Positions 19,631 to 28,074 of a stretch of DNA of 64,000 nucleotides are shown here, piece by piece. The notes under the pieces are model-generated. The model ran no database searches. It saw only the letters and a list, made by a program, of their open reading frames with translations, and was not told the DNA's origin. The translations under genes were made by a program, and so were the position numbers. Within the stretch, counting starts at the first letter, position 1, and every line of letters begins with the position of its first letter. The DNA is from Nocardiopsis sp. FR4 (GTDB lineage Bacteria > Actinomycetota > Actinomycetes > Streptosporangiales > Streptosporangiaceae). Location: positions 125,240 through 189,239 of the forward strand of contig NZ_ML776454.1 of NCBI RefSeq assembly GCF_009830945.1, given 5' to 3'.

Positions 19631-19902
19631 GCCGAGCCTCCCGCGTGTTCACGAACCGACAGCCCTAGCAAACTATGAGTGATCACACAACCGCATGTGG
19701 TGACACGCCCCCGGATGAGAGCACCGTCACCGGCGTTCCGCGGCGGAGGCGGGGCTTAGCCGGACCCCGGGACGCTCAGACACCGTCCGCCCCTCTCCGC
19801 GTCAGGACTGGGACTTCTCCCCATGCGGGGCCCGGGGTCTTAGGGCGAGGGTGGAGGCCACGGTGCGGACACGGGTCCGCGCTCAGGACGGGAGAAGTCA
19901 CC

Positions 19903-20076
19903 GTGTTCCACAGCGAACTGCTCAGCGCCAACGCCGAGAAGATGACCGAGCAGCGCATCCGTGAGGCGCAGAACCTGCGCGCCGCCAAGCAGGCCCGCGC
20001 CGAGGAGCGCGCGCGGCGCCGGAAGGAGAAGCGCGAACGGCGGCGCTCGGGGCGTTCCTACGGCCGCGCCGCCTGA
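19903..20076 (+). CDS. Small basic coiled-coil protein, function unknown
   Basis: A 57-residue protein starting MFHSELLSANAEKMTEQRI and turning into a strongly basic helix rich in Arg and Lys. The GTG at 19903 is chosen for the GGAGAAG 5 nt upstream; the open frame extends back to 19675 but that part looks non-coding. Similar short basic proteins occur in actinomycetes without known function; nucleic-acid binding is plausible from charge alone. Confidence 0.6.
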   Translation: MFHSELLSANAEKMTEQRIREAQNLRAAKQARAEERARRRKEKRERRRSGRSYGRAA

Positions 20077-20183
20077 ACGGTGCGGAGCCCGGCTGCGCGC
20101 GTCCACGGACTCGGCACGGGCTGAGCCGGCCAGGATGGGAAAACCCCGGGAAAGCGCCCTGGTTTGTCGACATAATGGTCTCT

Positions 20184-23183
20184 ATGCCGGTTCTTATGGA
20201 GAGCAGTACCGTTTTCGTGGGTCGCGAACCCGAACTCCGGTTCCTTCGGGAACACGCCGCGCGTTCGGCCAGCGAGGCCTCGGGAACGGTCCTCATCGGC
20301 GGGGACGCCGGTGTCGGCAAGAGCCGCCTGGTCGGCGAGTTCACCGCCGCCCTGCCCCCGGGGTCGGTGTTCGTCGGCGGCTGCCTCCAGCTCGGCGTCG
20401 ACGGCCTGTCCTACGCGCCCTTCACCGCGGTCCTGCGCCAACTGCTGCGCGAGCGCGGACCGGCGGTGTTCGAGGCCGCCGCACCCGGCGGGTTCGGTGA
20501 GCTCGCCCGACTGCTGCCGGAGCTGGGGGAGGTCTCCGGGCAACGCCCGGAGAACCGCGCCGTCCTCTTCGAGCAGGTCCTGCGCCTGTTCCACCAGGCC
20601 GCCGAGGGCGGCGCCGTCACCGTGGTCCTGGAGGACCTGCACTGGTCCGACGGCGCCACCCGCGACCTGCTCGTCTTCCTCGTGCGCAACCTCGACCTGC
20701 CCGGCGTGCAGATCGTGGCCACCTACCGCAGCGACGACCTGCACCGCTCCCACCCGCTGCGCCGCCTGCTCCCCGAGTTGCAGCGCGTGCCGGGGGTGGA
20801 GTCCCTGCGCCTGGAACCGCTCAGCCGGGACGAGGCGGCGGCCCAGGCCGCCGCGATCCGGGGGACGGTGCTGACCCACCACGAGATGGACGAGCTCTAC
20901 CGGCGCACCGAGGGCGTCCCCCTGTTCGTGGAGTCGCTGGCGGCCGCGGCCGACGGCTCCTCCGACGAGGGCGGCGCCGTGCCCGACCAGTTCCGCGACC
21001 TGCTCCTGGAGCCGCTGCACCGCTTCGACGAGACCACCCTGTTCGTCCTGCGGGTGGCCTCGGTCGGCGCCGTCTCGGGCGGGGTCGAGCACGAGATGCT
21101 CTACCACGCCGCCGGGCTGCCCGAGCACCGGCTGGAGGCGGCCCTGCACACCCTGGTCGACGCCAACGTGCTGCGCGCCGAGCGCACCGGATACCGCTTC
21201 CGGCACGCGCTGCTGCGCGACGCCGTGCACGGGGAACTGCTGCCCGGCCCCCACGCCCGCCTGCACATGCGCTTCGCCGAGCTCATCGACGAGTACCCCG
21301 CCTCCGTCCCCGTCGACCGCCGGGCCGCCGAACAGGCCCACCACTACAACGCCGCCCGGGAGCTGCCCCGGGCGCTGCAGGCCGCCTGGTGGGCGGCGGT
21401 CCGTGCGGGAGACACCCTCGCCTACGGCGAGGAACTCGACATGCTGGAACGGGTGCTGGCCCTGTGGGACCGGGTCCCGGACGCCCGGGAACGGGTCCAG
21501 GGCCGCACCTGGGCCGAGGTGGCCAGCCTCGCGTCGGGCGCCGCCGTGGAGGCGGGACGCGGCAGGCGCGCCCTCGAACTGGCCGAGGAGGCCCTGGCCA
21601 CGCTCTCGGAGGACGACCGCGACGAGCGGACACTGGCGGTGCGGGCCGGACTCCTGCGTCGCAGGGGGCTGGCCCGCGCCGCGGAGTCCCAGGGCAACGG
21701 CGTCCTCGACCTGGCCGAGGCTCTGGAACTGCACCCGCCGCACATGCCGGGGTACTGCATGCTGCTGGCCGTCCTGGCCAAGGAGAGCCTGCTCCACCGC
21801 GCCGACCGGGTGCCCAGCCCGGACCAGGCGCGGCTGCGGGAGCTGGAGAGGGCCGGAAGGACGGTGCGCGCCCTGGCCGAGGAGGCCATCGCGCTGGCCG
21901 ACCCCGACCGGGCGGGCGACACCTGCGCGGCCGCCGACGCCCGCATCACCCTGGGCGCCCTCCACATGCAGGCGGGCGACCTGGCCACGGGGCGCCCGCT
22001 GGTCGAGGAGGCCATCCGCTACGCCGCCGCGGCCGGTGACCCCTCCCTGGAGGCGCGGGGCGCGGGCAACCTCAGCCACTTCCTGCGCGAGCTGGGCCAC
22101 CACGAGGAGGGCCTGGCGGTGCTGGAGGAGTCCCTGACCCGCCACGAGGCGATGGGGTGGGCGGCGGTGCACAAGACCTTCAACCAGCAGAACAGAGCCG
22201 AGATCCACTTCGAACTGGGCGAGCTGGCCCGGGCCCGCGAGATCGCCGAGCAGGTGGCCAGCGCCCGGCAGACCGACCCCAGGCGCTGCTACGCCGGCGG
22301 TGTGCTGTCCCGCACCGCCGCCGCCCAGGGGGACCTGGCGGCGGCACGTCGGGCCCTGGACGAGATCAGGCGCGCGAGGGCCACGGCCTCGCAGCGGATG
22401 AACACCGTGCAGTTGGCGGTCCTGGGGCAGCTGGAGACCGACCTGGTCGCGGGGGCCGTGGACGAGGCGCTCACCCTGTCGGAACTGACCCTGGAGCGGC
22501 TGGTCCTGGACTCCGCGCCCGGCTACCAGTGGCCGATGGCCAACGCCATGGCCGAGGCCGCGCGGCTGGGCGCCGACCCGGCCCGCCCGCCGGAGACGGC
22601 GGAGCGGGCCCGGCGTGTGAGCGCCCTGGTCGGCGAACTGGTGTCGGCGGCCTCGGCCCACGGGGCCGCGCAGCGCGCCCACCGGGCGTCCGTACGGGCC
22701 CGTCTGGCCGCGGTGGACCCCCGGGAACCGGCGGAGCGGCTGGAGCTGTGGGCGGAGTCCGTGGCGGCCTGGGAGGCCACGCCCATGCGGCTGAACCTGG
22801 CGGCGGACCTCCTGCGGGCGGCCGAGGCCGCGGTGGCGGCCGGAGAGCGCGACCGCGCCCTGCCCTGGCTGCGCCGGGCGCACGCGATCGCCGTGGAGTG
22901 CGGAGCGCAGCCCCTGGCCAACGCCTGCGCCGGCCTGGCCCGAAGGATGGGCGCGGGCCTGGTCGAGGACGTGGCCCCGCCCGCGGCTCCGGCGGGGCTC
23001 ACCCCCCGTGAGACCGAGGTCGCCCGGCTGCTGGCCCTGGGCCGCACCAACGCCCAGATCGCCGAACAGCTCTTCATCACCCCCAAGACCGCCAGCGTGC
23101 ACGTGTCCAACATCCTGGCCAAACTGCGGGTCCCCAACCGGGCCGCCGCCGGGGCCCGGCTCCGGGAGCTGGGCCTGGTCTAG
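20184..23183 (+). CDS. Large LuxR-type ATPase regulator (LAL family)
   Basis: A cytosolic transcriptional activator of about 999 residues. An AAA/STAND ATPase lies at the N-terminus: VFVGREPELRFL, Walker A GGDAGVGKSRL near residue 42, and Walker B VTVVLEDLHWSD near 150. A long helical-repeat middle (TPR-like, about 370-900) probably senses a ligand. The C-terminus is a LuxR helix-turn-helix (GLTPRETEVARLLALGRTNA, then KTASVHVSNILAKL). CATAAT at 20171-20176 is a good -10 placed so that the ATG at 20184 would be at or next to the transcript start, hence this choice; an in-frame ATG at 20175 overlaps the hexamer. Its target is not evident from its neighbours. Confidence 0.9.
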   Translation: MPVLMESSTVFVGREPELRFLREHAARSASEASGTVLIGGDAGVGKSRLVGEFTAALPPGSVFVGGCLQLGVDGLSYAPFTAVLRQLLRERGPAVFEAAAPGGFGELARLLPELGEVSGQRPENRAVLFEQVLRLFHQAAEGGAVTVVLEDLHWSDGATRDLLVFLVRNLDLPGVQIVATYRSDDLHRSHPLRRLLPELQRVPGVESLRLEPLSRDEAAAQAAAIRGTVLTHHEMDELYRRTEGVPLFVESLAAAADGSSDEGGAVPDQFRDLLLEPLHRFDETTLFVLRVASVGAVSGGVEHEMLYHAAGLPEHRLEAALHTLVDANVLRAERTGYRFRHALLRDAVHGELLPGPHARLHMRFAELIDEYPASVPVDRRAAEQAHHYNAARELPRALQAAWWAAVRAGDTLAYGEELDMLERVLALWDRVPDARERVQGRTWAEVASLASGAAVEAGRGRRALELAEEALATLSEDDRDERTLAVRAGLLRRRGLARAAESQGNGVLDLAEALELHPPHMPGYCMLLAVLAKESLLHRADRVPSPDQARLRELERAGRTVRALAEEAIALADPDRAGDTCAAADARITLGALHMQAGDLATGRPLVEEAIRYAAAAGDPSLEARGAGNLSHFLRELGHHEEGLAVLEESLTRHEAMGWAAVHKTFNQQNRAEIHFELGELARAREIAEQVASARQTDPRRCYAGGVLSRTAAAQGDLAAARRALDEIRRARATASQRMNTVQLAVLGQLETDLVAGAVDEALTLSELTLERLVLDSAPGYQWPMANAMAEAARLGADPARPPETAERARRVSALVGELVSAASAHGAAQRAHRASVRARLAAVDPREPAERLELWAESVAAWEATPMRLNLAADLLRAAEAAVAAGERDRALPWLRRAHAIAVECGAQPLANACAGLARRMGAGLVEDVAPPAAPAGLTPRETEVARLLALGRTNAQIAEQLFITPKTASVHVSNILAKLRVPNRAAAGARLRELGLV

Positions 23184-23600
23184 CCAGACGGTCCACCGGC
23201 TGGTGACGGGCGGGCGCCGGTCGCGGCTGAGGTTGCGGGGCTGATCTTGGTGCCCGGCGCGGACTGGCGGCGCTTGTACTCGGCGCGGTCCGCCATGCGG
23301 ACGACGCGGCGCGCGAGGTCGGGGTCGTACCCGGCGGGGACCGGCTCGCCCCCGCCCTTGTCCGTGCCGACGCAGGCGTCCAGGACGGCGTCGACGCCGC
23401 GCACCCGGACCACCGCGAGGGTGTCGCCGGGAACGAAGGTGCGGGACTCGTCGAACACCCCGTAGTCGGGCAGGTGGTGCCTGGCTGGCGCGCGCCCTCC
23501 TCGGCGGTCCGGCGCGCGGAGTCGGCGACGAGGGACAGGTTTGCCTCCAGGCCCCCGCCGCGGGGTTGACCTGGGCCAGGGCGGCTCCCAGCCGCCCCAC
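23180..23600 (-). pseudogene. nadE: Collapsed remnant of glutamine-dependent NAD+ synthetase (nadE)
   Basis: Three short blocks in three minus-strand frames match NadE in order. First, ALAQVNPAAG then, after a frameshift, LEANLSLVADSARRTAEEGAR is the start of the nitrilase (glutaminase) domain. Second, after another shift, HHLPDYGVFDESRTFVPGD is a later segment of that domain. Third, directly joined near 23390, GYDPDLARRVVRMADRAEYK and the hallmark KRRQ..PGTKIS come from the very C-terminus of the synthetase domain. Intact two-domain NadE needs about 1.7 kb; only about 0.4 kb remains. Its position between glnE and glnA2 is where I recall nadE in Streptomyces. Confidence 0.8.
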
Positions 23601-23745
23601 GCACGCGAGCGTGGTTCCCGCCCGCCGCGCCGTGCGGGTGCGCCCCTACGCCTGCGGCGGACAGACGCGGGGCGGTGGTACGAAACCACCGGTCAGCGGT
23701 CATAATGCGTGTGCGGGGTGACGGACCGGGCAGGCTGGTTGGCGT

Positions 23746-23774
23746 GTGCGGAAATACCCCGGAAATATCCGCAC
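23746..23774. repeat. Inverted repeat GTGCGGA...TCCGCAC upstream of glnA2
   Basis: Seven-bp arms (23746-23752 and 23768-23774) enclose an AT-richer core with two CGGAAATA direct repeats. It lies about 90-118 bp before the glnA2 start and could be a regulator site; it does not fit the GlnR consensus. The rest of 23601-23863 shows no gene. Confidence 0.35.
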
Positions 23775-23863
23775 GGCAGACTGGCTCTGGGACACTGTGC
23801 CCGGCTCGACCCCGTGTGCGGCGGGAGGGGCCGCGGACCGACCGGCATCGAGGAAGGTTGATC

Positions 23864-25225
23864 GTGAATCGACAGCAGGAATTCGTGCTCCGTACCTTGG
23901 AGGAGCGCGACATCCGGTTCGTGAGGCTGTGGTTCACCGACGTGCTCGGGTACCTCAAGTCCGTGGCGGTCGCCCCCGCCGAACTGGAGGCCGCCTTCTC
24001 CGAGGGCATCGGTTTCGACGGCTCGTCCATCGAGGGGTTCGCCCGGGTCTACGAGGCCGACATGCTGGCCCAGCCCGACCCCTCCACCTTCCAGGTGCTG
24101 CCCTGGCGCAACGAGCCGCACGGCACCGCCCGCATGTACTGCGACATCCTCATGCCGGACGGCTCGCCGTCCTCGGCGGACCCGCGGCACGTGCTCAAAC
24201 GCCAGCTCGGCAAGGCCTCCGACCTGGGGTTCACGTTCTACACGCACCCCGAGATCGAGTTCTACCTGCTCAAGAAGATGCCCGAGCTGGGCGAACTCCC
24301 CGAGCCCAACGACTCGGGCGGCTACTTCGACCACACGCCGCACAACAGCGCGCACGACTTCCGGCGCAACGCCATCAACATGCTGGAGGCCATGGGCATC
24401 TCCGTGGAGTTCAGCCACCACGAGGGCGGCCCGGGGCAGCAGGAGATCGACCTGCGCTACGCCGACGCGCTGACCACCGCCGACAACATCATGACCTTCC
24501 GGCTCGTGATGAAGGAGGTGGCGATGGAGCAGGACGTGTACGCGACCTTCATGCCCAAGCCCTTCACCCAGTACCCGGGTTCGGGCATGCACACCCACCT
24601 GTCGCTGTTCGAGGGCGACCGCAACGCCTTCTACGAGCCGGGCGCGGACTTCCAGCTGTCCAAGGTGGGGCGCGGGTTCATCGCGGGCCTGCTGCGGCAC
24701 GCCGACGAGATCACGGCCGTGACCAACCAGTGGGTCAACTCCTACAAGCGCCTGTGGGACGACCCGGCCGCCTCCGCCGGAATGGGCGGCGAGGCGCCCG
24801 CCTACATCTGCTGGGGCCACAACAACCGCTCGGCCCTGGTGCGCGTGCCGATGTACAAGCCCGGCAAGTCCAACTCCAGCCGGATCGAGATCCGCTCGCT
24901 GGACACCGCCTGCAACCCCTACCTGGCCTACGCGGTCATCCTGGCCGCCGGGCTCAAGGGGATCGAGGAGGGCTACGAGCTGCCGCCGGGCGCGGAGGAC
25001 GACGTCTGGGCGCTGACCGACGTCGAGCGCCGCGCGCTGGGCATCCGCCCGCTGCCGCAGAGCCTGGACGAGGCGCTGCGGATCATGGAGAACAGCGAAC
25101 TGGTCGCCGAGACCCTCGGCGAGCACGTGTTCGACTTCTTCCTGCGCAACAAGAAGGCGGAGTGGTACTCCTACCGCCGCCAGGTCACCCCCTACGAGCT
25201 GCAGCGGTACCTGCCGACGCTGTAG
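23864..25225 (+). CDS. glnA2: GlnA2-type glutamine synthetase-like ligase (gamma-glutamylpolyamine synthetase candidate)
   Basis: A 453-residue member of the glutamine synthetase fold: FDGSSIEGF, HPEIEFYLLKK (metal Glu), ATFMPKPFTQYPGSGMHTHLS, NNRSALVRVPMYKP and SRIEIRSLDTACNPYLAYA are all present. It lacks the adenylylation-loop Tyr context of glnA. The Streptomyces protein at the same locus was reported to glutamylate polyamines rather than make glutamine; orthology here rests on gene order and length, so substrate is inference. GTG 23864 follows AGGAAGG by 6 nt; the frame runs on upstream without homology. Confidence 0.88.
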   Translation: MNRQQEFVLRTLEERDIRFVRLWFTDVLGYLKSVAVAPAELEAAFSEGIGFDGSSIEGFARVYEADMLAQPDPSTFQVLPWRNEPHGTARMYCDILMPDGSPSSADPRHVLKRQLGKASDLGFTFYTHPEIEFYLLKKMPELGELPEPNDSGGYFDHTPHNSAHDFRRNAINMLEAMGISVEFSHHEGGPGQQEIDLRYADALTTADNIMTFRLVMKEVAMEQDVYATFMPKPFTQYPGSGMHTHLSLFEGDRNAFYEPGADFQLSKVGRGFIAGLLRHADEITAVTNQWVNSYKRLWDDPAASAGMGGEAPAYICWGHNNRSALVRVPMYKPGKSNSSRIEIRSLDTACNPYLAYAVILAAGLKGIEEGYELPPGAEDDVWALTDVERRALGIRPLPQSLDEALRIMENSELVAETLGEHVFDFFLRNKKAEWYSYRRQVTPYELQRYLPTL

Positions 25226-25361
25226 GGGGGCGCCCCGCCCGGTCCGGGCCCCGGTCCGGGCGCCCGACCGGCGCGGGTGACGGGGGACGCCCGGCGGGCA
25301 CGGAGCGCACGGCCCGGCCCGCCTTCCCCCGGTCCCGTTCCCGGGCTGGGAGAATGCCCGC

Positions 25362-26630
25362 ATGAGTCCGTGCGCGCCCGCCCGTCCGGTGGCCCCCACC
25401 TCCACCCTCGTGCTCGCCTCGTCCTCACGGGTGGCGGCGTCCCTGGCCGCCGAGCTCTCCGCGGCGGTCCCCCGGCCGCCGGGTCCGCGCGAGGTGCGGT
25501 TCGCCACGTTCAACACCGCGCTGGAGCGCTCCGGGCCGGGGGTACTCGCCGCGGAGCTGGCCACCCGCGGCAGCGAGCAGGCGCGCAACGTCGCCGAGAT
25601 CATCCAGCGGGTGCGCCCCGACGTCCTGCTCGTCAACGAGTTCGACCACGACGCGGAGGGGGCGGGTCCGCGCCTGTTCCAGGACCACTACCTGTCCGTG
25701 GGCCAGCGGGGAGCCGAACCGATCCGGTACCCCCACGTCTACACCGCACCCGTCAACACGGGCGTGGCCTCGGGAGCGGACCTCGACGGCGACGGCGAGG
25801 CGGTGACCGACCCCGGCGCGCCGGGGTACGGCGCGGACGCCTTCGGCTACGGGCTCTTCCCCGGCCAGTACGGCATGGTCGTGTACTCGGCGTACCCGAT
25901 CCTCACCGAGCGGGCGCGCACCTTCCGGACCTTCCGCTGGGCCGACATGCCCGGCGCGCTCCTGCCGACCGACCCCGGCACGGGCGCGCCCTTCCACTCC
26001 CCCGAGGCGCTCGCCGTACTGCGGCTGTCCTCCAAGAGCCACTGGGACCTGCCCGTCGACACGGGGCGGGGCCGCCCGGTCCACCTGCTGGCCAGCCACC
26101 CCACGCCGCCCGCCTTCGACGGGCCCGAGCGGCGCAACGCGCTGCGCAACCACGACGAGATCCGGTTCTGGGCCGACTACGTCACCCCCGGGGCGGCCTC
26201 CTACGTCTACGACGACCGGGGGCGACGCGGCGGGCTGCCCGCCGGGGAGCCGTTCGTCATCGCGGGCGACCTGAACGCCGACCCCCACGACGGTTCCTCC
26301 CTGCCGGGGGCCGTGCACCAGCTCCTGGGGCACCCGCTGGTGAGGGACGTGCGCCCGGCCAGCCAGGGGGGCCGGGGCGCGGCCCTGCGCCAGGGCGGGG
26401 CCAACGACCGGCACACGGGCGCCCCCGAACTGGACAGCGCCGACTTCGCGGACGAGCCGGGCCCGGGCAACCTGCGCGTGGACTACGTGCTGCCCTCGCG
26501 CGACGTCGCCACGGGGGCCTCGGGGGTGTTCTGGCCGACGGTGGACGACCCGCTGTTCCGGCTCACCGGCGACCACCCCTTCGCCAGCTCCGACCACCGG
26601 CTGGTGTGGGTGGACCTGGTGCTGCGCTGA
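25362..26630 (+). CDS. Endonuclease/exonuclease/phosphatase-fold protein
   Basis: A 422-residue protein of the EEP superfamily, which contains nucleases, sphingomyelinases and phosphatases that cut phosphodiester bonds with a divalent metal. Visible motifs: VRFATFNTALE at the start of the fold, VLLVNEFDHD with the metal Glu, FVIAGDLNADPHDG with the catalytic Asp-Asn, LRVDYVLPS and the C-terminal FASSDHRLVWVDL with catalytic His. The N-terminal 45 residues are Ala/Pro-rich with only a weak hydrophobic stretch, so secretion is uncertain. GGGAGAATG precedes the ATG. Substrate unknown. Confidence 0.85.
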   Translation: MSPCAPARPVAPTSTLVLASSSRVAASLAAELSAAVPRPPGPREVRFATFNTALERSGPGVLAAELATRGSEQARNVAEIIQRVRPDVLLVNEFDHDAEGAGPRLFQDHYLSVGQRGAEPIRYPHVYTAPVNTGVASGADLDGDGEAVTDPGAPGYGADAFGYGLFPGQYGMVVYSAYPILTERARTFRTFRWADMPGALLPTDPGTGAPFHSPEALAVLRLSSKSHWDLPVDTGRGRPVHLLASHPTPPAFDGPERRNALRNHDEIRFWADYVTPGAASYVYDDRGRRGGLPAGEPFVIAGDLNADPHDGSSLPGAVHQLLGHPLVRDVRPASQGGRGAALRQGGANDRHTGAPELDSADFADEPGPGNLRVDYVLPSRDVATGASGVFWPTVDDPLFRLTGDHPFASSDHRLVWVDLVLR

Positions 26631-26645
26631 GCCGGTCGGCCTCGC

Positions 26646-26957
26646 TCAGCGGGCGTCGGCGGCCTCCTCCTGGGCCGCGGCCAGGCCCGCGGTGATGACG
26701 CTGTCCATGATGGCGGCCAGCCGCTCCGGGCCCAGGCGCGGGGCGTGCTCGGCCATGCGCTCGACCAGCTCGCGCTCGCGCCGGGCGTCGCGCCCCGCGA
26801 AGTAGCCGACCGGCTTGAGCCGCTGCACCTGCGCGGCCACCAGGGCGCGGCGTTCGAGGAGTCCTGCGAGCTCGGCGTCCATCTGGTCGATGCGTCCGCG
26901 CAGCTGGCGGATCTGCTCGCTCGGGGCGTTCTCGCGGGCGGGCTGGTTCTGGGACAC
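26646..26957 (-). CDS. aroQ: Chorismate mutase (AroQ class)
   Basis: Converts chorismate to prephenate, the branch point to phenylalanine and tyrosine. The 103-residue protein has the AroQ helical pattern: IRQLRGRIDQMDAELAGLLERR (helix 1), VAAQVQRLKPVGYFAGRDARRE and a last helix LAAIMDSVITAGLAAAQ; the Arg and Lys positions that bind chorismate are kept. Small stand-alone enzymes like this are activated by DAHP synthase in actinobacteria. GTG 26957 follows GAGGGAG. Upstream is a candidate attenuator with a leader peptide holding one Tyr and one Phe codon. Confidence 0.9.
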   Translation of the reverse strand: MSQNQPARENAPSEQIRQLRGRIDQMDAELAGLLERRALVAAQVQRLKPVGYFAGRDARRERELVERMAEHAPRLGPERLAAIMDSVITAGLAAAQEEAADAR

Positions 26958-27081
26958 GGTGGGCTCCCTCGGAACGGCGGGCCGCGGATCGGCCCGGGAC
27001 GGACGGGTGCGGCCGTACGTCCCGTGGGATCCGCGTCCGCCGGGAGCGTGTCGCGGGGCGTCGGCCGCCCGGAAAAGCGAA

Positions 27082-27111
27082 AGAGCACCGGGGCCGGTGC
27101 CCGGGTGCTCT
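27082..27111 (-). terminator. Leader terminator upstream of chorismate mutase
   Basis: On the minus strand AGAGCACC pairs with GGTGCTCT over 8 bp, continued after a C-C mismatch by GGG/CCC with a 6-nt loop, then TTCGCTTTT. It ends 116 nt before the aroQ start codon, inside the untranslated leader rather than after a gene, which is what transcription attenuation would need. Confidence 0.7.
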
Positions 27112-27115
27112 CCTG

Positions 27116-27165
27116 CCGACGATCCCTGGTTCCGCCTACGCGTGAGCGGCCGACGGGATCGTCGG
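27116..27165 (-). promoter_or_regulatory. Leader hairpin segments of the putative aroQ attenuator
   Basis: The leader-ORF segment GCCGACGATCCC can form a local 7-bp hairpin (GCCGACG/CGTCGGC) or pair perfectly over 12 bp with GGGATCGTCGGC located after the leader-ORF stop and just before the terminator. These are mutually exclusive pairings, as expected of a switching leader. I could not identify a clear antiterminator that melts the terminator itself. Confidence 0.5.
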
Positions 27166-27195
27166 CTGGCTAAACACGCGATAGCGGTGGGTCAT
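27136..27195 (-). CDS. Candidate leader peptide upstream of chorismate mutase
   Basis: A 19-residue ORF, MTHRYRVFSQPTIPSAAHA. Tyr 5 is encoded by TAT and Phe 8 by TTT, both rare codons in this GC-rich genome, and these are the end products of the pathway that chorismate mutase feeds. The hexamer TAGTAT (27202-27207) ends 6 nt before the ATG, the geometry of a leaderless transcript. One Tyr and one Phe codon is weak enrichment, so the peptide itself remains unproven. Confidence 0.45.
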   Translation of the reverse strand: MTHRYRVFSQPTIPSAAHA

Positions 27196-27201
27196 GCGGG
27201 A

Positions 27202-27207
27202 ATACTA
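27202..27207 (-). promoter_or_regulatory. Candidate -10 box of the aroQ leader transcript
   Basis: TAGTAT on the minus strand, 6 nt before the leader-peptide ATG, placing the transcript start at or next to that codon. No convincing -35 is visible at the right distance. Confidence 0.5.
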
Positions 27208-27257
27208 CCGAATCCCGGAACGCCGGTGCCACCGCCGCGGGGCACGGGCGCCGGAGG

Positions 27258-27929
27258 TCAGCTCTCCTGGTTCCCCGGCATCCTGACCTGGACCATGAGG
27301 GCGGTGGCCTCGGCGGTGATCTCGCCGTGGGCGCGGATCCGACCGGAGACGAAGACCTTGCGCCCCTCGACCCGGTCCACCCGCGCGGTGACCTCCAGCG
27401 GGGTGAACAGCGGCGTGGGCCTGCGGTAGTCCACCTCGAGCCTGGCGGTGAGCCCGGGCATGGTCTCGAGCGCGGAGACGGTACCGACGGCCTGGTCGAG
27501 CAGGGCCGCGATCCAGCCGCCGTGCACCAGTCCGGGCGGGCCCTGGTAGACGGTGGTGAGGGTGACCTCACCGCGCACGCCCTCAGGGGCGCGCTCCAGC
27601 AGAAGCGGCGGGGCGGCGGGGTTGGTGTCGCCGGAGACGATGTTGGTGATGGTGCCGTACTCGGTGTCGCCGCTGGCGAACTCGCGGTTGACCATGGTGC
27701 CGATCTGGCGGCGGGCGACGTTCAGCCTGCCGGTGAGGGCCTCGACGGTGTCGGCGGCCTCGGCGAGGGTGTCGGTGTCGGCCTCGGTGTTGGCGACGGC
27801 GTCGACGAGGTCGTGGACTCGGGCCACGAGGGCGCGGAGCTCGGCGGGGATCTGGGCCTGCTCGACCACCGGCAGTCCGAAGGCGCGGGGGTCGGGGCGC
27901 TCGGTGACCGGCTGCGTGTTGACCGTCAT
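27258..27929 (-). CDS. PaaI/hotdog-fold thioesterase family protein
   Basis: A 223-residue protein whose C-terminal two thirds are a hotdog domain: GPPGLVHGGWIAALLDQAVG (catalytic-loop HGG around 138-142), LEVDYRRPTPLFTPLEVTARV and GEITAEATALMVQV. The N-terminal third is a helical extension rich in Ala, Asp and Glu. The family hydrolyses acyl-CoA thioesters in the cytosol; substrate unknown. It is upstream of the chorismate mutase leader on the same strand but separated by that leader's own promoter. Confidence 0.85.
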   Translation of the reverse strand: MTVNTQPVTERPDPRAFGLPVVEQAQIPAELRALVARVHDLVDAVANTEADTDTLAEAADTVEALTGRLNVARRQIGTMVNREFASGDTEYGTITNIVSGDTNPAAPPLLLERAPEGVRGEVTLTTVYQGPPGLVHGGWIAALLDQAVGTVSALETMPGLTARLEVDYRRPTPLFTPLEVTARVDRVEGRKVFVSGRIRAHGEITAEATALMVQVRMPGNQES

Positions 27930-28074
27930 GTGTTCCTCGTCGGATCGGCGTGTGCGCGGGTGGTTGGGGGCACCACCGTCAAACCGAATCCTACTCGGGA
28001 GTATTCCGACAGAACGGCCCGGGGCGGGCGTTCCCCGTCACACGCCGCCGAGACGGGGAGCACCCGCTCCGGCG

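Noticed and set aside
23180..23689. 169-codon minus-strand ORF as an intact gene
   Set aside because: Its first 75 residues are low-complexity and the rest is joined fragments of NadE; it is better explained as a pseudogene.
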